Shown: positions 11,646-23,403 of the stretch, in pieces
Numbering within the stretch: position 1 is the first letter of the stretch
Layout of the letters: every line of letters starts with the position of its first letter
Source: Toxorhynchites rutilus septentrionalis
Lineage: Eukaryota > Arthropoda > Insecta > Diptera > Culicidae
DNA length: 64,000 nt
NCBI RefSeq assembly: GCF_029784135.1
Contig: NC_073746.1
Location: 114,760,035-114,824,034, forward strand
Reading direction: 5' to 3'
The notes under the pieces: model-generated
The model's input: only the letters and a program-made list of their open reading frames with translations
The model's database searches: none
Told to the model about the DNA's origin: nothing
Position numbers and translations under genes: made by a program

Positions 11646-12710
11646 TAAGTCATCATAACCCATGTTTTTCTGGTCCTCTCGGACGAGGATCCCATTAAAA
11701 ATATTAGAGGGAGTGGTGTACAGAATATGACCACATTGTTGGGTTTCGCTTGCCAGCAGCAAAACTTTCTCCACTAAGGATGGCAGCTGCGCTTACCTTG
11801 AACATGAGAAAGTAATGCAACTCTTTTTGAGACCAGTAATATTAACTGAAGCGTTTCTTTTGAGAATAGTGCAAAATGATGAGAAGTGTTTATATTCTTA
11901 GTAGCTTCAATATAAAATGACAGCGTAGTTATACGTCAACAATATATGATTATGGTGGTTGAACAAATAAGACGATTGTCTTTGGCGGTAGTAAATGTCT
12001 AGAAGAAGAGATACATACTGACAATAAGGACACATATCTCGTTCTCACGAGAGCAAGAAATAAATATGTATCAACCATCTTCAGTTACTTCTACAACGCC
12101 ACACATCGATCCATTCTATACCGGGGTATAAATTCAAAGTTTCGAAAACGAAAGCGAAGCCCTTACGTGCGAATCAGTACACAAACGCTCTGCTCCTAAT
12201 GGTATGAAAACCAACGACGGAACCCATGAGAGCGTTTGCATTTGTGGCACCATTTGTCCACAATCTATATCTAATTATCATGGATTGTTCGTTCTTCAAT
12301 AGATGCTCCGATAAGATCAGCAGCATCATAGAAACAGGAGATAATACATTGGTAAGCGAATAAGACTATTCTTCCTTCTTTCCTTCTTTGTATTAAAGAG
12401 GCTTTAAACTTTTTTAGTCCATTCGCCACTGGTACTGAGTAGGACCCTTGTGGAAAATTTTACTCCAAACTCCTTCACCTGTCTTGAGAAAGGCTCGACG
12501 CTCGCCAGCAACTATGTTGTTTCGATGACCATCGAACGATTCAGCTTCACAACAATAACTAATTAGATTTCTGAGCGAGCACCCGCTTATATACAGATTT
12601 GTGTGATTTCAGTAGTCTGTTGTCAAAGCTATTTTTAAACTATTGAAACAAGTTTATCTGGTCAATGAGTAACAAATAACACTCGTGGACATTTTATCTT
12701 TAGTTTTGTT
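11646..12710. other. No gene recognised
   Basis: Mixed-composition sequence right of the 3.2-kb transposon. No exon-like frame or paired repeat was identified. Confidence 0.4.
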
Positions 12711-13145
12711 TGCTTTAAACTGGCTCTAATTAAAAAATTACGCTACGTTGGACAATTCTGTTGTTTCCATTTGAAAGATGAGATAATTTAATACAGGATA
12801 AAATTGTGAAACTTCCAAATTATTTTGAAGAGCAAAACTATAATACAGCAAAAATGAAGTGAAACACTTTTCTTTTTTTTCTGTATTATAGTGACTTTCA
12901 ACACTTTTTGGCTGGTTCGTCACTGTTACTTCCATGTTTGGAAGAATGTCGCGAGTGAGAATTAAACTCGTGGCCCTTAGCGTGAGAGGTACGGATGTTA
13001 CCACAATGCTGATCTCCTCCAAGCGAAAAACTTAAAAGCTTGAGGTTTTAAAGGTGTTTCTATCCACCAAATTGCAGCCTTCTACTCGCTTTACAATTCG
13101 TCCTTTGACAACCGTTTAAATATTTCATTTTCGCTTGAAATAAGT
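12711..13145 (+). repeat. Dispersed repeat, copy 2 of 3
   Basis: A diverged copy of 7805-8240, starting TTTGCTTTAAACTGGCTCT and ending TTTCGCTTGAAATAAG. The frame 12738-13022 (-) falls inside it and is not regarded as a gene. Confidence 0.55.
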
Positions 13146-13493
13146 CAGCAAATAAGTCGAGTTTTCAAACCACCCTAATTCAGGATGGTGCACCGAAAAA
13201 GGTAATGACAAAAAATAAAACAACAATTAGTTTTTTATCTTTAATTAATTAACCTTTATTATTTAAGGTGAAAAGGTAATCCATTTTTTTTTCTCGATAG
13301 TTGTGTAGTGAGCGATATCTCGCGTAATATGGATCATACAATTTCAAGATTTGACTCGCTGTAAAGATGACATTTCACACTGAAAAAAATCTTTTGCTAT
13401 TTTTCATTGTTTCATTCAATTGTGAGTTAACAATGGAAGTCAACAATGAGAAAATTCGGTTCTTTTTACACTTTTTCTTCGATAATGGTAAAA

Positions 13494-13560
13494 ATGTAAG
13501 CCAGACCGCTGAAATGTGAAGCCAGACCGCTGACCGAAAAATGTAAGCCAGGCCGCTGAA
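13494..13560. repeat. Short tandem repeat, three units
   Basis: Three imperfect units of AATGTAAGCCAGACCGCTGA occur back to back with small spacers. No function is inferred. Confidence 0.6.
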
Positions 13561-15338
13561 TGATGCTTATGGGGTCGATACCGTAACAGAAAAATTCGTG
13601 CAATTCTCGCGTAACTTTTGAAAAGGTCCAATGTAACATTTTCGTCAATTCGAGAAAAATGAAGTTGAAGACCCGAACATTATTCCGCGAATTGTCTTAA
13701 AAGGTATCGATCTTTATCACTACTTTTACCACTAGCAGTCAATAATAACTCTGAAAAACCAATCGTAACAGTTGTTCCGTGATTTGAGCTTAAATTTGAA
13801 GCCTCGGAGCGAAAAATGTTACGTTGGACGTTTTGACTGCCCCTGTTTGCACATTGGACATATTACGTTTCACGATAAGAATTTGAAACTAACTACTGAA
13901 GAACAATCGAAACATCAGCATTTCATTCTAAAGACAGATTATTATTGTCATTACTCGTTGAATTGCACTGACATAGATAACAACACCTGAAAGAAACAAA
14001 AACTCAAAACGACCGAAGTACGACTTCGTGTTGTTTTGATTGCTTTGTTACTTCGGAAGTTTCGAGCGTCGGAGGAAAGAGGCGTCTGAAGTAACAGCCG
14101 AGTGCTTAAAATCCGAATCTGTACATTGGGGATTTTTTGCATCGGCGATTAAAAGATGAAGAAGATAGATACGTGAACGATTGTTTTTGTAATGCATTCA
14201 ATGATTGAAAACTAATAGCGTGCATCCATTAACTCGATTTGTTTACATTTGTTACATAGGACCTTTTCAAAAGTTACGCGAGAATTTAATTTTTCTTTTT
14301 TAATTTTTTTTTAAAAGTATTATAGTATTATAGTGCAACACACTAAATTCTGATCTCTACTGTCAACAACTGTTCCGTTTGAAGCTAGTTTCTGACCAAA
14401 AACGTCCAGATTTGGCCAATAGAGTAGATGTTGTGTTTCATCAGGAAGTGTATATTTGGCTCATATCTGACAATCCGAAGCATATTAAAAAAAAGTTTTG
14501 AATTTCACTCAAAAATAATGAATTACTTTTTCCCCAACCTAATATTGTACATTTTGCCTCATGAAATAAAACTGGAATGTGAAGGGAGTTTCTATGAAAT
14601 TGCTGTAAAAATACGTCAGAGAGTCAAAAATCCCTCAGATGCGAAAATCAACCAAATCACTTCCCGAATAATTCAATATACTAGTTCGTTATTTTTGAAT
14701 ACAGATTGATTTTTTTTTCTATCCTTAAAATATGTGTTTCATACTTACCGCCGATTGTGAATGCTACTCTCGATTCGTGTCAGTAATCTACCTTCATGAA
14801 ATCATAATTAGTGAACCATCGCTTCCTACTTACAACATTCACACCGTCGCTCCAAAACATCTTTTGATGATTCATTATTCTTTGGAACTGTGTTCGAACT
14901 CTTTCATGCTTGATATAAGCACACGTATCGCCGTATATACATACGTGTCAAGTAAAATCATTCAAAAAGTTCTTAAGTGTAGTGAATCATCGGATCCATT
15001 TTCGACCAAGCGTTCCGTAAATCGTCCGTCTTCTCGTCGCGCGCACCTCTGCTGGTGTCCACTCTCTCCCGCTGTTGTGTTGGTGAGCAAACGAAATTCC
15101 TATAAGAAAAAGGACTTTCGCCATCTTATTTCTGGTTGTTTCTTTCCCTTTTACCGAAATATTTCGATTGTTTTTTGAAAAGGTAGTAAAATTCTTTTAT
15201 TGTTTCCGTTTTGGAATTTTCTACAACCCTAACACTTTTCCTACATCGGTAGAAAAATCAGTCTCTTATTAGTAATCATATTTCGAGTTTACTTATGTCT
15301 ATTATTTGTTCACAATCGGTTTAATTTGCTACCGTTCG
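13561..15338. other. No gene recognised
   Basis: AT-rich sequence downstream of the small membrane protein gene. The longest + frame (14732-15178, 148 codons) lacks any recognisable domain and has AT-driven composition, so it is not called. Confidence 0.4.
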
Positions 15339-15344
15339 TTTATT
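15339..15344 (-). terminator. Candidate poly(A) signal of the 177-aa membrane protein gene
   Basis: AATAAA on the - strand (TTTATT on +), about 160 bp after the stop codon at 15505. A second candidate is at 15196-15201. Confidence 0.4.
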
Positions 15345-15504
15345 TCCGCTAAAACTAGGACGATATTTGTATGGCAAGCCGAATCTGTGGATTTGCAAGT
15401 AAGAAAAGAAGTAATCCATTCCATTGTGTGGATCGCAGCTTGATATGTGCTTATCAGTAAGTAGAAGAAAGCAGGTAATAAGTACCAGTTCATCTGTTCT
15501 GACC

Positions 15505-16233
15505 CTAAATATTACTAATGCCGGTGTCATTGCTTCGGCTTGATGTGGTCGATTTGGCGCAATAGTTCTCGAGTTTCTCGAACTCGGTGGACCGGGTCGG
15601 AGTGGCAGTAGTCGCCGTAGACATGTTCATCATCATGTTGTAGTTTCGTTCCTTCTTGCACAACACCGGGTAGCAAATGAATCCCCAGTAGGCCCCAGCG
15701 CCAATCATGATCACGAACATCACGATCGATATGATTCCCCACGCTGAGATGCGACTTGTCTTCGGGGTGACCACCGATCGTTGTTGACTGGGGGTCGTTG
15801 ACCCGTACCGGCTAGTGGAGTCGCTAGGATTTCCAAGCCCGGATGGCATGTAGTATCGCTGTGCTGACATCCGGGAACTTGATGTTCCAGTGCCACTACC
15901 ACCACTGTTAGCTGCTGCTAGCCCTCCATAATTGTAGAGACCCTTGGCTTGGCCATCCGAGCCCCCCGAAACCGCCGAGCAACATGCAATGATGGCTGTG
16001 AGTAGGGAACAAGTTTATGATTGGAGTGAAAAATTGTGAGTACAGAAAGCAAAAACAAAGGAAGAATCATCGGACCGAAAAAATACAACCTTAGCACCGT
16101 CACCGATGATAGTTTCGAGCAACTACCTGTTCCCACAATTTGTTTATGCTAGGAAGGGAATGTTTGATACATTGGTCCTAAGATACTTACATCCGGTGAA
16201 GAAAATCCACCAAAGGTGTTGTTTGTTCAACAT
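15505..16233 (-). CDS. Unrecognised single-pass membrane protein, two exons, 177 aa
   Basis: Exon 1 is 16233..16191 (ATG, 14 codons plus one base); the intron begins GTAAGT and ends CACAG; exon 2 is 15995..15505. The joined length of 534 bases is exactly 178 codons including the stop. Exon 1 plus the start of exon 2 spells a convincing signal peptide (MLNKQHLWWIFFTG then SIIACCSAVS), cleaved near residues 23-25. Next comes a Gly/Ser-rich ectodomain of about 70 residues, a membrane segment near residues 97-124 (SAWGIISIVMFVIMIGAGAY), a juxtamembrane CYPVLCKKER, and a Thr/Ser-rich cytoplasmic tail with EFEKLENY. Type I topology is inferred. I do not recognise the family; coding composition contrasts with the AT-rich surroundings. 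It may sit antisense in an upstream LRCH intron. Confidence 0.85.
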
Positions 16234-17349
16234 TTTTGTATCTTTCCGAGGAGGTTCTTTATTTACAGCTCTTCGCAGTCGAGTGAGCAAGATGTTTCAT
16301 CCAAGCACACTTACACACTTACACAGGCAAATGTAGACCCTCGAATGAATTTTCTGCAGCAAGAGGTCCGAATGGAAGCAGCATGAGATTGAAACAAGCC
16401 TCACGCGTATTCATGCGATTTGCCCCGAATTCTACTTGCACGAAATTGAAATTGTGGTCTATCACTTGTTGTAGTACACCGTGCATTCAGTTTAATTCAC
16501 TTTTCCACCAATCGAACGGCTGATAATCAGGATGCACACTTTGCCGACCGAAATTCGGCGAGCTGTAAAAAACAACGACCTCGCGGTTGGACGCTTTCTA
16601 TCAGTATCACCTCTGACACATACTCGCACACTCACCGAACTCGCTCTGGAACTGAAACTATACGACTGGCCTTCTCGGAAGCCTGCCTGCCTTGAGACCG
16701 GAGTGTTTGGAACGGGGACGACTGTGGAAACAACGACAAGCATAAGATGACGACGGGTGATGCCGAATGTGAGTGCCGTGCCTGCCTGCCTGCCTGCCTG
16801 CCTATGTACCGCTGTGAGGTTTATTTTTCTTTTTGTTCGTCCGCTTCCACGGAGATCTCGCACCTATACACCTCTATAGGGGTATGCTGTGCGTCGCGTG
16901 CACACGACAACATGAAGACAGCGGATAAACGGTGTCTAGGTTGGCTTATGTTTATGTTGATGCCAGAAGGGGAGTAACGCATTCTGTGCATCGAATGACG
17001 ACGGGTCACTGCCAGTGCGGGATGCAGTGTTGCCGTTTATGTTTGCTTACTTTGGGAGGGCACATATTTGAATTTTCTTCATACTGATTTTTTTTTCTCT
17101 TTTCTTTTCAGGTATGCTTTGCAGTCAAGAATCTTGAATATTGGCATATTCTCGTAAGTAATCACTACACCATTCTCAAAAATTCTACAAATGTTCACCG
17201 ATTATCTTTTATTTCTGCAAAAATGTGTTCGTAAAAAATATAGAAACCATGAATCCATTCTGTTTCGTTTTTAAAATTATTAAGATTTTAACAGTTTGAA
17301 CGCAGAGCAAATTTTATGAGTATGTGCCAAAAATGCGGATGAGTCCTGG
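16234..17349. other. 5' region of the membrane protein gene, GC-richer
   Basis: This stretch lies immediately upstream of the - strand ATG and is GC-richer than its surroundings from about 16500 to 17050, so it is the likely place for the gene's 5' UTR and promoter. I cannot point to a TATA box or an initiator with confidence. The - strand 123-codon frame 16492-16863 has no recognisable domain and is not called. Confidence 0.35.
16775..16804. repeat. CCTG tetranucleotide microsatellite
   Basis: About six perfect CCTG (TGCC) units in a row, upstream of the small membrane protein gene. Confidence 0.85.
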
Positions 17350-17357
17350 GTATACAG

Positions 17358-18473
17358 TAGGGTGCCAATGGATGTATGGGAAAAATCGACCCTAAAATTT
17401 CAAGAAGTTACCCTACACAAAATGTTCACCACCTCGAGAAAACACCCTATGCCGAATTTCAGCTCAATCGGACTTAAGGGAGAGTGGCGCAAAGCGGTCA
17501 AAGTTTGAGTTTTTTGAAAGTCGAAAAATCACCCAAGGAGGGAGTAAAAGAAATCGGGGTTTTCGAAATTTTTTGATGCCAAAAGTCTTAAAAATTTGCA
17601 TGAAATGCCGAGTTCTAGTGTCATCTCGAAAAAAAAAAATGTCAAAAATCGGTACTCTGGGACTGGGACGAAACGAAAAGTATGGTTTTGGGTGCCAATA
17701 AAAATAGTTATCTCGATTTTTCATCCGGAACATGCTACAAAATGTTGATATGCACGATAATATACCCTATGCAAAATATTAGCTCACTCGGACTTCATTT
17801 ACTGGTGTCGCAGACGTTAAAATTTGAGTTTTTTGAAAACCGAAAAATCACCGGAAATCGGGGTTTAGAAAAAAATATGTCAAATGTCTTAATTTACAGT
17901 TATCTCAAAAACATTTTTTTTTGTCAAAAATCGATTTTTCAGACGAAAAAACCACCAACCGAAAACAAATTTTTTTCCAAAAAAAAAAATTCGAGATAGC
18001 TGTAAATCTCGACGAGTAATGTATTTTTAAAATATTTGGCATCGAATTTTTTTTGAAAACTTAAATTTTCGGTGATTTTTCGTTTTTCAAAAAAACTAAA
18101 ATTTTAACGTCTATCATACCAGTAAATGAAGTCCGAATTCATATTTCGTAGCAAGTTCCGAATGAAAAATCGAGATAACCATTTTTATTGGCACCCAAAA
18201 CCATATTTTTCGTTTCGTATTCCAAAAAAAAAATGAGTCTCAGAGTGCCGATTTTTCACAATTTTTTTTTTCGAAAACCCCGATTTCCTTTACTTCCCCC
18301 TTGGGTGGTTTTTCGATTTTCAAAAAGCGCAAACTTTGACCGCTTTGCGTCACTCTCTCTCTCTTAAGTCCGATTGAACTTATATTTCGCATAGGGTATT
18401 TTTTCCAGGCGGTGAACATTTTTTATGGGGTACCTTTTTGCAATTCGAGATGACCATTTTCATTGGCACCTTA
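17358..18473. mobile_element. Fold-back hAT-like element with 8-bp target duplication
   Basis: The terminal repeats TAGGGTGCCAATG and TAAGGTGCCAATG (complement) are flanked by a perfect 8-bp duplication GTATACAG (17350-17357 and 18474-18481), the target length of hAT elements. The whole element is one long imperfect palindrome: the left arm text (for example GGACTTAAGGGAGAGTGGCG and GTCAAAGTTTGAG) reappears inverted in the right arm. No transposase is present. A left-truncated copy lies at 48765-49312. Confidence 0.88.
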
Positions 18474-18481
18474 GTATACAG

Positions 18482-18841
18482 TGTCGGACAAAACATTAAG
18501 ACCACTGCTCAAGCAAAAAAGAAAGTGACAAAACTTTGAGGAAAAATAATCCAATCCAGTGCTTCAATCCATTTACAATAATTTATTTGTATTATTGGAT
18601 GAAATTTATAACATCTGTAGTTGAAACAATAGTCATTCATTAAAAAATACGATTTAAGCATACTTAACAACTAAAATGACGTTACAAAAATTAAGACCGG
18701 TTTTGAAATTCAAGAGAAAAAAATAAAAACAAGAAAATTCACATCATGAAAACTTCTAGGGTTAGTACTTGGTCGTGTAAATTTTGTTACTTATCACTTC
18801 ATGCATCTGGTTCGGTATGGATTCTACCAGCTTCTGGCACG
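18482..18841. other. No gene recognised
   Basis: AT-rich spacer after the fold-back element; no exon or repeat pair found. Confidence 0.4.
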
Positions 18842-19069
18842 TGGTGACCCGTATACTCGCGCACGATATCATAGACTTGTCTCTGTAATTTTTCTATTGT
18901 GTATTTATAGGCGTTATTTGTATTTATTTAAAGTAGTAAAAGAATTAATTAAGTTTAAAAAACTCCAGAAAATACTTTTCCTTCAACTTCATTCAATAAT
19001 CTTTTAATTCAGCCTCCTCAAAACAAAATTTGGTCTGTCTGTGAGATTGCATGCTCGAGTATAGGAGGG
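18842..19069. mobile_element. Fragment of the TTAA element family seen at 6073
   Basis: Left text CCCGTATACTCGCGCAC and right end CTCGAGTATAGGAGGG match the ends of the 6073-7323 element; the interior shares TTCAGCCTCCTCAAAAC. The right end abuts TTAA (19070-19073); the left end is eroded. Confidence 0.55.
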
Positions 19070-19073
19070 TTAA

Positions 19074-19190
19074 CACGTTGAGTCCCGAATTTTTGTTGCA
19101 GCGCTTTCCATTCAACCCGCATCAAGGGCGTTTGCACAATATCAGTGTCGGTCTAAGCTCCCAAATATACTTATTGCATGGATAGAAAAT
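19074..19190. mobile_element. Fragment of a second TTAA element family
   Basis: Begins CACGTTGAGTCCCG directly after the TTAA at 19070-19073 and shares GCGTTTGCACAATATCAGT with the complete copy at 25229-25470 and a fragment near 56945. The two families therefore meet at one TTAA. Confidence 0.55.
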
Positions 19191-20168
19191 AATTGATAAG
19201 TAATACTTTAGTTTCTGTAAAGTCTCATCAATCAATATCGTTGATTTTTTTAGGAAATCGTCATTTATTTTTATTCTCCATAAAAAATCAATCAAGATCA
19301 TTAATGTATCCTCAATTACCTAGATGTATAAGGACCCTCTATCGGAATTATTGGACCCTATTTTGTAAATTCAATCGGACGGTCGATTCGATTCCTATAA
19401 CTATCACACCGAACAAACTTTCGTATTTTGTAAATCGATAGAATCTTATCGAATCGAGTTCTTTCTCGAGCGTCGACGAATTTCATATTTTGAAACGTTA
19501 CCGAAATACTTCCCAAAGCAAAACACCAGAAATGCAATAATCAAACCGAACAGCTCTAAAAATTATGCCGACAACTTTCACCCGACTGTATATATATAAC
19601 TGTAAAATAGAGATAACTAGCAAAGTTCTGTTCACCTAGAATTACATAATAGGGGCCAATATTTAATTTTAGAAATTTTTAATTTTTCATTCATCACTGT
19701 TGCTCTATTCATGGCTTGAATCTTGAAAGAAATCTCCACAATTAATTCACATTACTTAAAATTTAAATAGCAATACTGCATTAAAACTCGCATTCGCAGT
19801 CTTCAAAAGCGAAGTTTTCTCCGAAAATTCAATTTTTATTCATTTTTGAAACCTTATTCCGGATGTTTCCAGCACTTTCATTTGGTCATTTAACAAGTGA
19901 TTTTCCTGGAGAAAATTTTGTTGAAGTTGTTCCTAGTGACAATTTTTTTCTTTATTGCAAGTTATGGTCAAAAAACTAGATATTAAATATCTAACAATAC
20001 AAAAGAAAATATTAGAACGGAAACTTTAATAAAGAAAATCCTCTCTTACAGCTGATATGTTTTATTATAATTAGCATAAACACCTTAAAAAATATTTAAG
20101 GCAAAAGTTGGAATGATATATTTAATCCAGCCAGCTGGCGGGCGCCTAAGAATACCTACGCGGGCGAT
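19191..20168. other. No gene recognised
   Basis: AT-rich stretch without coding signal. Its right part may belong to the hAT-like element whose end lies at 20169-20202. Confidence 0.35.
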
Positions 20169-20202
20169 CGGTAGACCGCGGTCTACCGTTTGGCCATCCC
20201 TG
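20169..20202 (-). mobile_element. Solo hAT-like terminal end with 20-bp palindrome
   Basis: Read on -, it starts CAGGGATGGCCAAAC, a typical hAT end, followed by the perfect palindrome CGGTAGACCGCGGTCTACCG. The element would extend leftwards; its other end was not found. It abuts and truncates the Tc1 relic. Confidence 0.5.
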
Positions 20203-21555
20203 CTCTATACGGTTCAGATCCGGTGACTACGTTGGCGCTGACGTCGACTTTGTTATTCTGGAACCACTTCTTGTCTTGGCGGTGTGCTTCGGATCGTTAT
20301 CCTGCATGAACTGCCATTTCAGGGGCATCTCCCACTCAATGTGTGTCAGCATAACATCCCCTAGGATTTGGGCGTAAAGGTTTTTTTATACCATTTGTTT
20401 ATTAGGCTCATTTAGCAATTCAGCTGTGACAGAGCCGAATTTATCGTGTGCATTTTTTCTCATGTTGTATTTTACACAGTAGCCGTTTTGGCGTAAGAGT
20501 ATTCCTATCGTATCGATACACATTTTTGTCTATTACACATTAGCCATTTAAGCGTAAGAGTATTCCTATTCTATCGATACACAACATATGTTGCCTTTTC
20601 GGCGTAAGCATATTCCTATTGTTCGAACGCTCACAGTTGGACTATATACACAGCGGTGCAGTTTATATGAGACTTCCATTGTTGTGTCATAAATAGCACC
20701 AATTACCGATGCAGCAGTTCATATGTGGAGTGAGAGGCTGGAATCACCATCACGTGATGATTGTTGCATGAACGTAGTGGCTAAAGTAACACACAAAGAT
20801 GGTCAGTTGATGGCCCTAAGTTTAAGCTCATGATTGTTCGCTGAGTAGCGGACACGCAACTAATTAAGCTACGAAGATCCCCTGTAAAGGTACTGATACA
20901 TGGTCTTTTCTACCCAGTACAGGGGACCAACCCCGTACAGGGGGAAGCACCCCCACACCTTAATGTTCCCTCCTCCATGCTTGAATGTCTTCATGGTATA
21001 CTGTAGCATGGTAAGCGCAGCCTATTGGACGATGGACTAAAGTTTTTCCGTTCGAGCCGATGAGGTTTACCTTCGTCTCATCAGACCACAGTATATTTCG
21101 TCACTGCTTTTCCTTCTCCGGACCGATCCAATCGAAGTGGTTTTTGGTGAACTTCGGCCGCGCCTTCAGATGCGTCGGCGTCAGTATCGGGACCATCCGG
21201 GAGCTTTTACCGTCTAGCCTGCTCCACCAGCCCCCGCTGAACTGCCCGGGAGCTCACGAACAATTAGTTCGTCCCGGATCTTTTTCGAGACCTAGAAGGG
21301 ATCTTTCTTGGAGGCTCGCTTAAATTTGATGAACCTCCTTTTACGTTTGATATGATGCCTAGGACTAGCAAAATATGTGAACGGAAGAATTGTCAAACGA
21401 TCATTGTATTTTACATTTCCCTTTGAAATTATTGCACATCTCATGTTTACGTAGTTCTCGAACCGCGAAAGTTCATTCATCTCTAGTATCTGAAATGACG
21501 ATTGTCCCAGGCTTCTCAGTTTAAAAGTACGTTTTAGGGAAACATATAACGACAA
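20203..21555 (-). pseudogene. Tc1-type transposase relic, split by a retroposon
   Basis: Reading on -, frame-shifted segments match a Tc1 transposase: N-terminal part RFIKFKRASKKDPF (21555-21292), the catalytic WSDET motif near 21070-21090, GGGNIKVWGC-like text near 20950, and LYAQILGDVML, EWEMPLKWQFMQD and NDPKHTAK (second catalytic Asp) near 20250-20375. The reading is interrupted between the equivalent of YQY and LYAQ by an insertion (20381-20883). Its 3' end is lost at a hAT-like end. Many stops and frameshifts; inactive. Confidence 0.8.
20381..20883 (-). mobile_element. Poly(A) retroposon inserted in the Tc1 relic
   Basis: On the - strand it ends CCTAATAAACAAATGG and a short A run. It is flanked by GTAAAGG (20374-20380 and 20884-20890), a 7-bp duplication that splits the transposase frame. 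The second copy at 51019-51440 shares ATTAGGCTCATT...AGAGCCGAAT and is shorter at the 5' end, as expected of 5'-truncated retrotransposition. No protein is encoded. The 5' start has a weak A box-like TAGCTTAATTAG, so a SINE origin is possible. Confidence 0.72.
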
Positions 21556-22740
21556 GCGTGTACAAAAGTACTCAACACCAAAAAATACCCCCGACTTGCA
21601 TGTGTATTTGCAGAGAGGATTTCCACAGGTACATCGATTTTGAAGTCTGTGTTGGGGAAACCGTAAATTGGGCTAGTCAAAACTTGGCAGTTAGGGCGTT
21701 TAAATAACGCTTGACATTTTACAGTTATTAAATTGTTCATCTCATGAAAAATAATATTTTATTAATCGTGATAGACGAGCAGAAATACTTCCTATCAATT
21801 GATGCAAACACCTTTCCGATCTTTTAAGAAATGTTGGAGTTATAAGCATTCGAAATACGGGTAGGGTTAGCACACAAATCGGCAGAACAAATGTATGGAA
21901 AAAAGGAAGTTCTTCCAGTTTTCATGAATTTAAATCGATAGACATTAGCGAATTGTAATGTATAGCATATCAAACAAATCTTAGAGAATTTCCGATTCGA
22001 TTGGTATGCAAATCGTGAGAATTCGTTCACAGTGAAAATAGTTATCAACGTTAACTTTATTTCATAAAAACGTGACCTGTTTTCTGATTTGGCACCCTTC
22101 CTGAAAGACGTAGTTCTACGTCAAAAATACGAAAAAGATTTTCATTCACAATTGTGTTAATTTTTAAAGTGCATCCCGTCAGCGGAACAGAAGTTCAATT
22201 CCGTCAACGCGATTACAATTGGATTTTCTCAAGAATCCAATTGTAATCGGATTCTTGAGAGTAATTTTTCTTTTCTTTCGTTTTTCGGAAAATGACAACA
22301 AATTCGAAAAATTGCCAAACAAAAACATTGACCATAACTTACATTTTTGTTCCTGCAGGAGGTTCTATCCAATGCATTTTTCCTACATCACAATATGTAA
22401 TGTTTTATTAAAGTAATACTGTAGAAAAGTTTACATATTTTAGAATTTTATAAGTTTTGTTTTTTATTAGGTGAAGGTATGTACTTTCCACACAAAGTTG
22501 TTTCAAATCGAATTTATTAGTAAGTGAGCTATCTAAGCTAAGCTATCATTTGATGCCAAAACCGTGCAATATGGTTGCTTTTCAAAACCATCATAATTGT
22601 ACGATTTTTCGAACGCTTGGCATAAAATGGGTTAACTTGGAATGAAATGGGTAAAATGGGTTCAATTTTACCGATTTTCTCCGATTTCCTCCTAAATTCA
22701 CAAAAAATTTCCAAAAAATGGTTTGTGGAACTGAAAAGAA
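21556..22740. other. No gene recognised
   Basis: AT-rich sequence between the Tc1 relic and a direct duplication. Short frames only, none with recognisable domains. Confidence 0.4.
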
Positions 22741-22977
22741 TTTCAATATTTTTTTAGTACTAAAATTTTTGATGAATTTTTTTTTGATAATTTTTCTTGA
22801 TACACCGTGGTAAGATGCACATTCAGTATTTTTTTCAAATTTTTATCTCGGAGCTATTGAGGTTGGCGTGAAATAAACGAAAAAGTACGTTTTTCACTAT
22901 AGATCCTACGTCAAACCACATAGGGGTTCAAATAAACCGCCAAAATTTCTTATTTAATTTCCTTTACAATATTTGCC
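22741..22977 (+). repeat. Direct duplication, left copy
   Basis: The 237-bp text from TTTCAATATT to TTTGCC recurs at 23166-23403 with high identity (for example CCTACGTCAAACCACATAGG in both). Spacing between starts is 425 bp. Confidence 0.85.
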
Positions 22978-23165
22978 ATACAGCTAGTGATTTGGTTTGG
23001 GGGCACTTTTACTCTTTGGAAATATAAAAAAAATATTTTTTGATACCGCGCAACATTGAAAAAAATCTGAAAAAAATCACACATATCTAGAAAAGTCGTA
23101 GAAACACATTTAAATATGAATTAGAGTAGTACTGAATCTCTAAATCCCAAAAAAAAAATTCAAAA

Positions 23166-23403
23166 TTTCAATATTTTTTTTAGTACTAAAATTTTGATGA
23201 AATTTTTTTTTGATAATTTTTCTTGATACACCGTAGTAAGATGCACATTCAGTATTTTATTCAAATTTTTATCTCGGGTCTTTTGAGGATGGCGTGAAAT
23301 AATCGAAAAAGTACGTTTTTCAATATAGATCCTACGTCAAACCACATAGGGGTTCAAATAAACCGCCAAAATTTCTTATTTAATATCCTTTACAATATTT
23401 GCC
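23166..23403 (+). repeat. Direct duplication, right copy
   Basis: Partner of 22741-22977. A GC-rich stretch (about 23480-23600) without recognisable coding follows it. Confidence 0.85.

Noticed and set aside
14732..15178. A 148-codon + strand frame
   Set aside because: No recognisable motif and no splice partners; explained by chance in AT-rich DNA.
16492..16863. A 123-codon - strand frame upstream of the membrane protein
   Set aside because: Contains a frame through the CCTG microsatellite and no domain; more likely 5' flank or UTR.
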